The translations under genes and the position numbers were made by a program. Shown here piece after piece: positions 1 to 10,235 of a DNA stretch of 64,000 nt (positions within the stretch are counted from its first letter, which is position 1; the number at the start of each line of letters is the position of its first letter). The stretch covers positions 85,738,697 through 85,802,696 of the forward strand of contig NC_031768.1 in assembly GCF_001522545.3 (NCBI RefSeq), given 5' to 3'. Source of the stretch: Parus major. Lineage: Eukaryota; Chordata; Aves; Passeriformes; Paridae. The notes beneath the pieces are model-generated. The model was not told the DNA's origin, did no database searches, and was given only the letters and a program-made list of their open reading frames with translations.

Positions 1-885
1 AAGTTCACAACTCATTGAATTTCTTTCCAGAGGGCACAAATAACTTCAAGGTGATGTGCATAATTGGCTCTGCTGTACATACCACTTAAAATGCTCAATC
101 TCCTTTTTAGTACCACATTTCTCCTTTACAGTCTTATTGCACCTCAAGTCTACAGCATCTTGTTAGAATAGCTATTTCTCTTAAACTTCTCCAATTTCTT
201 TATCTGTACATTTTTGTACACCATTAAAAAAATAAATATTTACAAAGTGACATACAAATAAATAAACTGAAGTAAAAGTATGCTTTCAGTCTGTCTATAC
301 AAAAAAATAAAAGCAGGAAAAAATATGCATGTGACTTGGTCCCCTTTTTCCTGAGGCTAAAAAAAGTGCACACTGGATAGGAAAAAGCAAGATTGCTTTT
401 TGGTAAGCTTGCTAAATTCCAGTGTTACACCATACACACGCACACAGAGTAGACTCAAAGGGCTGGGGACTTGTTTAGCAGGTCACTTCAACTCACTACA
501 AAAATAGTAATTAGGTTCAAATACATAATGGTCACTGTGTGCATAAGTATGTTAACCCCAAACCGCAATTTTACGTGAGAAAAGTAAAAATATTGCCAGC
601 TCTTCTCTGTTCTCCTGATGTTTGTGGCAGGGAAGATGAGATTATTTTTGCAAGTGCCAGGTGCTTTCCAGAATGGCAGATCACCCATATCAGATTTGCT
701 TAATGCTGGCAAGCCTGGCAGAATGGGTGAGCATGTGGGTGAAAAGAAGAAAATAGCAGCAATTGAGGAGGGGAAAAACGTCCCAGTTCTCATGGTTTTC
801 TTTGCTCATTCCTTTAATGACTCTTTAAGCATGAACGAGTTAAAGAATGGGTGTGTCACGGATCTTAGGCAGCTGCTTTGCCAGC
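1..885 (-). other. SLC2A3: SLC2A3 3' UTR (at least part)
   Basis: This is the sequence downstream of the SLC2A3 stop codon on the minus strand. No reading frame here resembles a known protein. I find no canonical AATAAA on the minus strand in this stretch; the only close variant is ATTAAA at 813-818, about 70 nt after the stop. The real polyadenylation site may therefore lie beyond the left edge. Minus-strand ATTTA pentamers occur near 230-262 and 411, as would suit an AU-rich, unstable message. The extent of the UTR is inferred, not seen. Confidence 0.55.
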
Positions 886-1074
886 TTATTTGCTGTTCAG
901 CTCCACCATGGGGGTCTTCTGGGGTGATGAGGCAGCGTTTCCTCTTCCTTCAAAGCCCCTGGAGATGTCTTCAAAAGTCCTGCCCTTGGTCTCTGGCACT
1001 TTGAAGAAGGTGAAGACAAAAAAGATGACCAGGAAAACAAGGAATATGAGGAAGACATAGGAGCCACATAGTTT
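886..1074 (-). CDS. SLC2A3: SLC2A3 coding exon 10 (TM12, cytoplasmic tail, stop)
   Basis: 189 nt including TAA at 886-888. It codes for helix 12 ([16 protein letters not shown]), [19 protein letters not shown] and a short tail ending MVELNSK. The acceptor is CTGCAG. A second in-frame TAA lies six codons further on (865-867), where I would expect the family's usual stop. Confidence 0.94.
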   Translation of the reverse strand, partial: KLCGSYVFLIFLVFLVIFFVFTFFKVPETKGRTFEDISRGFEGRGNAASSPQKTPMVELNSK

Positions 1075-4000
1075 CTGCAGGGAGGACAAACACAAAAGGT
1101 TTTATTTTCAAATTGCATATATGGTCATTTGTGTTCACAGATGAAAATTCCAACACCTTTCTCCAAAAGTGCCCTTAGGTACATTTTCTCATCACACCAT
1201 TTTTAAAATTGCAATCATGTTCCTATGGTCTCCTAAAGGTCTTTAATCTTCCTGAGGGTGACCAAAATTGATGCTTTTAAAGCAAAAGCCCTGATGTGCT
1301 AAGATGGCCCTTCCAAATAGCTGTAAGCTGCAACCAGTTAAGACAGCAGAATATAAGGGGAGCAACAGCCTCCAGTAACAATCATAACACTGACTCAGAG
1401 ACCTCTGGAAGACTCACCAGCCCTCTTCTCAAAGCAAGGACAATTTCCAGGAGGGGTTGGGTTATTAAAGATCACATAGTCACATGTCAAAGTCTTCAAA
1501 GATGCAGGTTCTACCACCTTTCTGGACATTGTTCCACTGCTGCAGTGCCCTCACAGTGCTTAATAGACCAGGACTTACCTCTGCATAGGGGAAGAGCATT
1601 CCCACCAAGAAATTAGAGGTCCAATTGGAACAACCAGCCACTGCCATGGCTGCAGGTCGTGGGCCCTGGCTGAAGAGCTCTGCCACAATGAACCAAGGGA
1701 TAGGGCCAGGGCCAATCTCAAAGAGAGCCACAAAGCCAAAAGTGGCAACAATGCTGATGTATCTGATCCAGTCCACAATGTCCTGCAGAGGAACAAAATG
1801 GGATCAGCACAATGCCATCTCCAGTGTCACAACTTTCTCAGCTGCACTGTGACTGCTGTAGAAGTTCCCAGAGTTATAAAATTGCTCTCTCCACTGCACA
1901 CTGGGCTGTAGCCCCAGCCCTACCCATCTATAGGGCAGCACTGCAGAGCAAAGCAGATGTATTTTCTTTTCTTATAGGTTCCTGCTGGGGTCAGCCTGGG
2001 CAAGAACACTGATCACTCACCTTTAGAGCTAAAGCTACAGTCATAATAGCAGCACACACAGCCATGCCAGCCAAACCAATTAAATGGAGAGTCCGGCGCC
2101 CTGCACGCTCCACCAGGAACAGCTGGAAAGGAGAAGGCAGAAGGAAAAAAAAAGTCCATTACTCTGGCAGCAAAAGCAGGACAGACTTCCTTGCTCAGTA
2201 TCTCCTGCACCTCTTATCTGCTTGTACACCTCAGAGACCATGGTGATCACAGGACAGGTCACCAGGCTGCTCCATTATCAGCACAAGTTCTTCCACTCTG
2301 TTTCTTGCTACTGCTTTCTCTCATCACTCTTTTCCTCACATACACTCCTTCTCCACCTTCTCTTTCATCTGGGGTAACACCACCACCTCTTTCTGCCCAT
2401 CTCTCCTCCCACCATGCCTTTGATGCACTCTCCTACAGTCAGTGCACAGCCCAGTGCTTTGCCACTGCCTGGCTACTTGTCTGTAGTTCCATCTGCCAGG
2501 GATGGGCCCAGGCAGACACACAGCCCCGTTCCACTCACCGACACCACAGTGAAGACTGTGTTTACCACACCGGCTCCAATGGTGGCATAGATAGGCTGTG
2601 TGATACCAGCTCTTTCAAAAATCCCTGTAGAATAATAGAATACCTGGGAAGAGAAAAGAAAGTTGGTCACAAGTCACAATTCCATGTTGGAGAACAGGTC
2701 CCTCACCCTCTGCCTAACAGCCTGCTCAGCTATCAGGGAGTTCCCAAGCAGCACTCCACACCATAGAACAGCATGCTTCCAGTCAATGTTCATTCCCTTG
2801 GTGTACAGCTGCAGTGTCTTGCCAGGGAAAGCATGTGGGGAAAGTGAAAACCATAATATCCACTTTCCATCACAGCATCTTCACCAGGTGACAAAACAGT
2901 GACTTCCAGCCAAGGCACAAAGATGTGTGAATCTTTGGATTTGGGACTCAGAGCTCTTTCCACACCAGCAGCAAGTGCAACTCTAGCCAGAGGTAAGAGA
3001 GGCCCAGAAGATAGGGCAGGAAAATAACTCACAGCATTGATTCCTGAGAGCTGCTGGGAGAGTTGCAGCATGATGGCAATGATAATGGCTTGACGGTAGT
3101 TTGGAGAGCGGAAGAGCTCTGGCACAGTTGCCTTCTTTTCTTGGGACATTTTAGCACTTTCTTCTTTCATCTCCTGGATGTCTTGAGACACATCTCGATC
3201 TCCACGGAGCTTCTGGAGAACTGGAGGGAGGAATCCAAAGATGTCAGGTATGAGACACACACTGGGGGGACAGGAGGTGTGTGTGTCCCATCCTGCTATT
3301 GCGGGGAGGGCACGGGAGGAGGACTGAACACCTCCAGCTGGTGTTGAGGCCTGCTGCATGGGAAAGACCAAGCCTCTGCTGGCAGCCTTGTTATTCTTTT
3401 CAACCCAGAGGTCAGGGTGCTGTGATCAGCACAGAAACCAGGCCACAGAAACCTGCTCACGTTGACTGACCGCCAGGCTTATGTTTGATCCTGAAATTCT
3501 GTTCACACTCGTGCCAGAGCCAACCCCAGCCCTCCAAGCTCCCTGTTAAATGCCAGCCTATTTCCTGCTTTTCAGGAGGAGATGACAGTAGTAGCAGCTG
3601 GTCCTGCTAAATCCCACCAGGCTAGGTGCCACTCCTCACATCTTCACCCCACCTGGCGCCTCTGTTGGGATGCCAGGTTTCTCATGCTTCCTGGCACTGG
3701 GGCAACCTAAGGGATGGGAAGGTAGGCCAGGCCTGATGCCCTCCGGGAGTCACACCCTAATCCACCACAGACTCCAGAATCAGTCCTGGCCTCCCACTCC
3801 AGTTCAGTGCAGGCTGGGAGCCAGGACACTGCCCTGCCCCTTTGAGATGAGTTCTTACCTGCTTGGGCTTTCTCCTCCTCCATCTTGTTGATCAATAGGA
3901 AACGGGGGCTCTCAGGGCAGAACAACAGACCTATGCACTGCACGATTGCTGGGAGGACCGTGAACCCCAAAAGCATGGGCCAAAGTCCTTCAGTGCCCAT

Positions 4001-7000
4001 GATTGCCTCCAGTCCAAAGATCTACACCGAGAATAGAAGAGAAATAAGAGCAACTTCAAACACTTCAGTTCCTCACCCCCACCCCAGTATGACAGGATCC
4101 ACACACTGCACCTGATGGCAAGTAAAACCCCCCTCGCCCTTCCCCAGCCCTCCTTCCCCCACCCCAGGGCAGGATCAGGTTGTACCAGGCCTACCTGAGC
4201 CACCAGGATGCCCACAACAATGCCCAGCTGGTTGAGGGTGCCGAAGGCTCCACGGACGCTGGTGGGTGAGACCTCACTGATGTACATGGGCACAAAGCCG
4301 GTGCAGAGGCCACAGAAGGTACCAATGACGAAGCGGCCGATAATCAACATCTCCACTGCCTTTGCTGCCTTAGAGAAGGCCATGAGAAGGCCACCAGTAA
4401 AGGCCAAGACATTCACCAACAGCATAGAGTTCCTCCTGCCAGGGTAAAAATGTCAAGACTGAGCTTAAACTGGCAATACAGCCCAAAAATCATCAGGAGA
4501 GGGGTAAAGGTAAACCTGCCCATGATTTCTCATCTCAGGGGTGGGAAGAGAATGGAATAATTCCCATTCAGCTTCTGCCTTGGCCTGCTTTTTGCAGCCC
4601 ACACATTCTTGCTTCCCCCCCAGACATCTCTTCCCACCTCTTCCCTCTTCATCCCATCACTCCTTTGTAAAGGGAAAAGTTCTCCAACAGCTGGCATCCC
4701 TCTTCCCAACGTACCTGCCAAATCTGTTTACAAACAGACTGACTGAGAAGGAGCCAATCATGCCTCCTACTGAGAAGATGGCCACAGAAAGTGACCATAG
4801 AGAGGTGAGCAGTTCTTGGGAGACAGCACTCCCACTCCTTTCTGACAGGGTTTTGTTGAAAAACTTCCGAATGATCTGCAAGAGGAATCGGGGAGCGAGA
4901 GTTACAATCCAGAGGAAGGCATTTTACACTGGGGAGAGGTGAGACTACTGTCTTCCTTCTGCTTCCTGCTGCCATGAAAACAGAGAGAGACACAAAAAAG
5001 CCACAAGTTCCACAAGGGGAAGATGAGGGCACAGAAGGAGGATCTTTCACTGAAAAGTGGCAGTATGATGAAGGAGGGTACCCCACTGAGTGCAGGGGCA
5101 GGCAGGGTACCCAGAGGACAGCAGTATTTATTAAGGAAAACAGGCTTATCTTCTGAATATTTCAGATGATGTGAGTCACTGGTGGTTGTTGGGAGGAGGC
5201 GGGAGACAGTTGGGAATGAAAGGGAACAAGAAAACATGACCAGTGAGTGGATGGGAACATTTCTGGCAATATCAAAACACTGACAGCAGGGATAGGATTT
5301 CTGGTATAGAAATAGCTGGAGACACACAAAGCTTCACTGAAATAAGCCTGAAAAAAATGCTTTTTTTTTATATGATGCTGTCCCAGGGGGATGTGACAGG
5401 GCCTCAGTGCTGATTTCCCAGGCATCCTCTTAGCTAGTGAGGGATATTCTGGCATGGGCTGGGGGGGGACAGAGTGTCTGCCCCCAGCAGATGGCAGCAG
5501 GACATTAGCTAGGGAGGACTGACCCCATCCCCCATCCCGTTGAGAACATCTCTTCCCGGAGACAGGGTGGATGTGGTTGGTATTCGTGACTCAGTTCTTG
5601 ACAGAGGAACCATCTTAAAGTTACATGAAAACCACATCTCTCATTTTCTTCACCTCTTGTTTCTTAGGCTACAGTCATGGAATGATTTGGTCAAATATCC
5701 AAGTCACAACCCTTTTACAAGCACTGAATCTATACTTAACACAAGGAATGAATAAACAAGTAAAATAAACTTGAAATAAACTAAATTAGGGCAGCTGTAA
5801 TTCCTACCAACCCTTAACTGTTTTCTGCACACTGCCCTCTACATTCCTTCTGCCATGGTTGGTTTATTCTGACTCAAAACTGAAGCAGCTCACATTCCTC
5901 CACACACCACATATGGCAGATGGAGCAGTCCTGCCCTTCCTGTACTCCTAATTAAGAGAATTAACCTCTGTTGGCCTCAATAAACAGAAATTGAGGAAAG
6001 AACTCTCAGGCACAGTTTCCTCCACAAAAGTTTGTCCTTCCTGTTCAATGTTGTATTTGAAAGGGGGTTTTAAATGCCTCTAATGTTTCACAAACCAAAA
6101 CCAAATGATTGGCTGCTTAGCAGGCAGTCCCTCTCATTTCTACTCCATTGTTTTCCCAGTCATCCCCTCACTCATCCCACCTCCCCTGCTCATTCTTCCT
6201 CTCACCTTCTCAGGTGCATTAATTACACCAGTGTTGTACCCAAACTGGAGAGATCCGATAGCAGCAATGCAAACAGCATAGATAAGAGGTGCTGTGATTT
6301 TCTGTGGGAAGAGAGGGAACAAATATTTAGTTAATTTGGCTTTCTACACAACCCGAGTTTCTCTTCAGCATAAGCAGCAGCTGCAGCTCAAAGGTGCCAT
6401 GTGCAAGTGCTCTGAGGGCAGGGAATGGGCTTTTATCCAGCAAGTGTGAGAACCAGTAGCATCCCTTGGATCTCCCTCCCTGGAAAGGGAGATGCAACTG
6501 TACAGCAGGAAAAGTTCTGTGGCTACAAGTAGGAGGGCTTGTCAGGGCCTCCCCTTTATTATCTCCTGACCTTCAGCAACCATTCTCAGCTCATTAGTAA
6601 TGAATACACTGGCTGCATTAGTGGCTGTTATTTTGAGTTGATCTGCTTTACAGAGGCTTCTGCTGATCTCTGGCATGTCATGAAAGAAGGGTCTAACTCT
6701 TCCCTGAGCCAGCTGACAAGTTCCCATAAATCGAGTCTCAAATCTGCCCACGAGCTACACTGGCACTCACGCATAACAGTTACAACACACACTCTCTTCA
6801 GCAACAGGCTTGTTTTTCCCAGGCTAGAGCTTCCCAACCCTGCCCCAGGGCACTGGCACAGCAGCCTGCCTCAAGAGGTGGCAGCAGTTGCTACCAAGCT
6901 TCCCGTCTATTTTTCTTTAAGTTGTGGCAATAGTTGGTATTTTAAATGAAGCACACTCCCTGAAGTTTCAGTATACCTGAATCTCCATTAAACTAAAATA

Positions 7001-9192
7001 AAAACTACTGAGCCCTCAGAGCCATAGGGAAAGCTTGAAGGTCCAACCTCAGAAGTCCCACAGATTGAGAAATTTAAGTGTCAGCGAAAAGCATCTGACA
7101 TTTTATTCATTTTTAAAGCTTGTGGCATTTAAGCCAGCTCCGAGTGAGGGAGGTGTGGGGGAGCAGGTGACTCAGGACTTGGCACTTAGGCAGCCACTGC
7201 CTGAGTTGGCACAATTTGGAAAGATTGTGTTCCTCCTCGTCTCAGGAGGTTTGGAAGCTTTTCCAAAAATATTAACAGTTCCTTTTCCAAGACTTTCTAA
7301 TTATTGTACTTAAGCCTGGCAGAGTAAACTACTTGGTAGGGCCTACTGTCACAGCTCTTCCAGTCTCTCACTTTCTAGCCCAGCTCTAGGAGTAGTGGCT
7401 CTCAAAACTGCCCAAAGTTTTTGACAATAACCTTCTGTCAGTGCTTTCAAGCCAAACACATATGTGCTTCTGGCCTGCACAACCCTCAGACACAACCAGT
7501 TTGGCCTCAATAAACAGAAATTGAGGAAAGAACTCTCAGGCACAGTTTCCTCCACCTACATCATGCAAATGTCCTCCTGCCCAGGTCAGTGGTGGAAACA
7601 AAGTGGACAGAGGGAAGATGAGCACGGAGGTAGCGTTCACACCTGAACATACCCCTAGGCAGTCCAGGCATTTTCCCTGGCACCTTGTGACCGTTCTCCT
7701 CATTTTTATCTCAAGGAAATTTGGCACAGAACCACAAGGACACAGGTCTTTCAAAGCATGTGGATGCCTGCAGAAATGCATTACAATATCTAAGCAGTTT
7801 TAGGACTCCAGGCTAGGTCATCTCTAGCCAGCAGGTATTGCAAAGGTGCAGACAAACCCCAGCTCTCCACATGGTTCACACAAGAGCACCTTTCCCCCCG
7901 GACTTTGCTTTGTCATGGCTTGTAGGGACCCACAGCTGGCCTTTTCCTTTTGGGTGCTATGGGGACCACAAAGTCCCTGCTTTGTGGGCACCCCTCACTT
8001 ATATGGTACATAAGTAATCTGCAGTTGTTCTATGCTCCTTCATGCTTCCTTCTTCTGGCTGTTTCCTGCTATTCATCTCTTACCCAGCCTCCCACCACCT
8101 AAACATCACATGGCGTGACCCATCCCCTCCAGTGAGCCAGACTGTGATCTAATGTATGGATCATTTGTTAATGCTGCAAGTGCCTCGCTTCCCAAAAGGC
8201 AAACAGGGAGCTCAGAAATAGCACAGCTACACCCACTCTCTATCTAAAGGCTCAAGGCTGAGGTCTGTACACCAGCATGGAATTCAAACCACCACCCCTC
8301 CCTCCGACCACAGGAGTCGGCAGCATTCATTTCCCAGGAGATGCTCCTCACCGGCTCCCCTCCTTCACTGCCTCGAACCCCAGAACTCTACAACTTGTTG
8401 TGCCCGGCAGGAGCGGCGTCTCCGCGCTTCTCTGAACGACCTTGACCAGACGCTCTCCTTTCCCCTGCCTCATCCTCTCACGCTGCCCTTATCTCCCATC
8501 AATATGGCGATGAGAGCCCCGGCCTTCTCCCGTTCTGGCTGTTCCCGTGCAATTCCCCGGCATCCCACACCAGGTTCGGGTGGGTATTTGCTGTCTCCCT
8601 AAGTACGTTCAACCACACGCAGTCATGAGCTCACTCCGCTGCCGCACACCTCACTCGCAGCTGCAGACGGGCAGATACCCACAAATGTCCCCTGCTCTGC
8701 ATATGAGAAGGAAAGGAAGGACATGCTCTGCATGCTCTGCCGCCTTCTTGAAATGTAAAAGTGATTCTGTAAGTCACACTACCGCCACCCAAAAAAACGC
8801 CTTTCACGTCAATCCCCCGCTTAGCATCCTAAACCCTGGGACAAACCAAGTGCGGCGCCGCTAGCGAAACAAACCTCGTGATCAATATCCTACAACGCGG
8901 GCAGCATCATGTGCATCATCAGGCCACGCGCACCAACCCAAAATCAATCTCGCGACCTGCCACAACCTCTCCCGAACTGCGCGGTCCCCCCCACCCACGC
9001 ACCGGCGAGAGGCGAGCAGCGGCCCTGCCGCCACCACCGCACCCATCCCCACCGCGACCCGCGGGCGAACGCCGGTCGCGACCGCATCCCTCCCCCGAAG
9101 CGCCCGGGGGCACCCGAGCGGCGGCCGCGGCGGGGCTGGGGAGGAAGGCGACGAGGAGCCGGCGATCGCCTCCCTACCTTCTTGGTGTCCAT
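886..9192 (-). CDS. SLC2A3: SLC2A3 / GLUT3 facilitative glucose transporter, complete gene (10 coding exons)
   Basis: GLUT3 is a 12-helix major facilitator protein that moves glucose down its gradient across the plasma membrane. It is the high-affinity form of neurons and other glucose-hungry cells. Coding exons, 5' to 3' on the minus strand: 9178-9192, 6206-6301, 4715-4875, 4195-4435, 3859-4021, 3033-3220, 2539-2643, 2021-2122, 1579-1782, 886-1074. All introns are GT-AG. The joined frame is 1464 nt, giving 487 residues. Visible family marks: N-glycosylation site N44-K-T46 in the first outer loop, RFGRR after helix 2, PESPR 207-211 after helix 6, [10 protein letters not shown] at 278-287 with the sugar-contacting glutamines 281/282, E379 and W387 (GPGPIPWF), and PETKGR 452-457 after helix 12. 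Exon sizes 161, 241, 163, 188, 105, 102 and 204 are those of class I GLUT genes. The QLS motif, the [10 protein letters not shown] loop and synteny with FOXJ2 favour GLUT3 over GLUT1. The tail is a few residues shorter than expected (see findings). Confidence 0.96.
1579..1782 (-). CDS. SLC2A3: SLC2A3 coding exon 9 (TM9-TM11)
   Basis: 204 nt, 68 codons (358-425). It contains [19 protein letters not shown] with E379 and W387 of the sugar site, and [20 protein letters not shown]. The acceptor is CTGCAG and the donor GTAAGT. Confidence 0.96.
2021..2122 (-). CDS. SLC2A3: SLC2A3 coding exon 8 (TM8-TM9)
   Basis: 102 nt, 34 codons (324-357), beginning [19 protein letters not shown], with the conserved ERAGRR loop between helices 8 and 9. 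The acceptor is TTTCCAG and the donor GTGAGT. It has no ATG, so it is easily missed when scanning ORFs. Confidence 0.94.
2539..2643 (-). CDS. SLC2A3: SLC2A3 coding exon 7 (TM7-TM8)
   Basis: 105 nt, 35 codons (289-323): [13 protein letters not shown], then [18 protein letters not shown]. The acceptor is TTCCCAG and the donor GTGAGT. Phase is 0 at both ends. Confidence 0.95.
3033..3220 (-). CDS. SLC2A3: SLC2A3 coding exon 6 (cytoplasmic loop, TM7)
   Basis: 188 nt, residues 226-288. It carries [18 protein letters not shown] of the central loop and the helix-7 [11 protein letters not shown] motif that selects glucose over fructose in class I GLUTs. The acceptor is CCTCCAG and the donor GTGAGT. 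The ORF running past 3033 is intron read-through. Confidence 0.95.
3859..4021 (-). CDS. SLC2A3: SLC2A3 coding exon 5 (TM6, PESPR loop)
   Basis: 163 nt beginning [15 protein letters not shown]. It includes helix 6 and [18 protein letters not shown] of the large cytoplasmic loop. It ends after the first base of codon 226. The acceptor is GTGTAG and the donor GTAAGA. Confidence 0.95.
4195..4435 (-). CDS. SLC2A3: SLC2A3 coding exon 4 (TM3-TM5)
   Basis: 241 nt, to residue 171. It contains [28 protein letters not shown] and [20 protein letters not shown], which are helices 3-5 of class I GLUTs. The acceptor is CCTGGCAG and the donor GTAGGC. Confidence 0.96.
4715..4875 (-). CDS. SLC2A3: SLC2A3 coding exon 3 (outer loop, TM2)
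   Basis: 161 nt starting at residue 38. It carries the N44-K-T46 glycosylation site, [19 protein letters not shown] and the end of helix 2. It ends within the first arginine codon of RFGRR (AG, completed by G from exon 4). The acceptor is TTGCAG and the donor GTACGT. Confidence 0.95.
5971..6025 (+). repeat. 55-bp exact direct repeat, copy 1 (SLC2A3 intron 2)
   Basis: This 55-bp string (starting ttggcctcaataaacagaaa) recurs without mismatch at 7501-7555. The flanking bases differ immediately on both sides of both copies. It is not a recognised transposon end and has no low-complexity character. The two copies bracket SLC2A3 exon 2. Confidence 0.9.
6206..6301 (-). CDS. SLC2A3: SLC2A3 coding exon 2 (TM1)
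   Basis: 32 codons (residues 6-37) with helix 1 and the [17 protein letters not shown] signature. The acceptor is CCCACAG and the donor GTGAGA. The exon is flanked, in introns 2 and 1, by an exact 55-bp direct repeat (5971-6025 and 7501-7555). Confidence 0.96.
7501..7555 (+). repeat. 55-bp exact direct repeat, copy 2 (SLC2A3 intron 1)
   Basis: Perfect second copy of 5971-6025, same orientation, 1530 bp downstream on the plus strand, with unrelated flanks. The rest of intron 1 (6302-9177) shows no other recognisable element; GC content rises beyond about 8.3 kb towards the promoter. Confidence 0.9.
9178..9192 (-). CDS. SLC2A3: SLC2A3 coding exon 1 (start codon)
   Basis: The exon codes for MDTKK only and is followed by the donor GTAGGG. 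A five-codon first exon is normal for GLUT3. It sits in the CpG island, and its last codon joins the phase-0 start of exon 2. Confidence 0.9.
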
Positions 9193-9700
9193 CGTTGGAG
9201 GCGCCCGGAGCACGACTGGCAGCGAACGGCCGCCCGTCCGCACCTAACGGAACCCGCGAGAGGCGGCGGCTCCGCGCCCGCCCACGCCCGAGAGTGCCGC
9301 GAGCCCGCCCCGCGCACGCCTCCGCCCGCGCCCGCCCGCCCATTTATGGGCTCAGCCATGGGAGGGGAGACGGAGGGCAGAGGCTGCGGAGGGGCGGGGC
9401 TGGGATGCTGCCGAGCGCCAAAACACAGCAATCAGCCGGCTTCCCCCGGAGCTCACGCCCTTCCGTGACGGGGATCTGCGTGCGGGGCCGCCGGGCGGTG
9501 ATGGAGCGGCGCGGGCGGAGAGGCGGCTCCGCTCTCCGCTCCGCGGGGACCGCACAAGGAGCCGCCACAGCTCGGGTGCCAGGCGCGAAGCGCTGGCTAA
9601 TGGCACACTCGGTGCTTGGGGCGGGTTGCGCCGGCAGCGGCTGCGTGGCGTAAAGCGACGTCTTCATTTATTATTTGTTGTATATAAAAATAAATGTCAT
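9193..9700 (-). promoter_or_regulatory. SLC2A3: SLC2A3 CpG-island promoter and 5' UTR
   Basis: Dense CpG runs from about 8.8 kb to 9.66 kb around the SLC2A3 start codon. On the minus strand a TATA-like CATAAATG lies at 9341-9348, about 150 bp upstream of the ATG, in a run of CCGCCC-type GC boxes (Sp1-like), so the start site is probably near 9310-9320. Two GCGTG cores of hypoxia-response elements (9478-9482 and 9643-9647, plus strand) fit the known HIF control of GLUT3 but are only short motifs. The island stops sharply at about 9660, where AT-rich DNA begins. Confidence 0.7.
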
Positions 9701-9944
9701 TATTATTCGGCCTGTAAGCAAGGCGAGCAGTGACGGTGCAAAGGCAGCCACACAACACGGGCAGTGGCCTGAAGTCGAGTGCTCTGCTCTGCGGGTGCTT
9801 GCACATCTGTGGATGAAGTACGGTTCTGGGTAGCTGCGTTTCGGGGATTTTTTTGTTTGTCTGGTTGCCAAAAATGTATTTTTCATACGATGCTAGACTC
9901 TAAGGGGCAAAGCTGAAGCTGGATCTAGTCCCAGACTTCTTCCT

Positions 9945-10235
9945 TGCAAGGGCATGTAATGACAGGACATGGTGGAATGGCTTCAAAATGACAAGAGGGC
10001 AGGTTAGATTAGATAATAGGAGGAAACTCTTTACTGTGAGGGTGATAGGGCACTGGCAGAGATTGTCCAGAGAAATTTGGGATCCCCCATTCCTGGAATT
10101 GCATAAGGCCAGGTTGGATATGGCTTTGAGAAAAAAGTCAAAACTGTCACAGCCCGAGGCGGGGAGATTGAAGCAAAATTATTTTTAAGGTCCTCTCCAA
10201 CTCAAACCATTTGATGAGTCTATAATTTAATCAAA
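9945..10235 (+). mobile_element. CR1 LINE 3' fragment, sense
   Basis: Recognisable CR1 3' end: 'atggcttcaaaatgacaaga', 'ggttagattagataatagga', 'ctttactgtgagggtgatag', 'ggccaggttggatatggctt' and 'aaggtcctctccaactcaaa' occur in the consensus order. It is 5'-truncated, as is usual for CR1, and carries several substitutions and small indels. Confidence 0.85.

Noticed and set aside
2191..2766. 191-codon plus-strand ORF
   Set aside because: It is antisense to SLC2A3 exon 7 and its flanking introns, has no motif, and is a shadow frame.
2790..3371. 193-codon minus-strand ORF read as one exon
   Set aside because: Only 3033-3220 is exon; the rest is read-through of introns on both sides of clear splice sites.
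8878..9468. Long ORFs over the SLC2A3 CpG island on both strands
   Set aside because: They arise from high GC and scarcity of stops. Composition is P/R/A-rich, and the real gene uses only 15 coding bases here.
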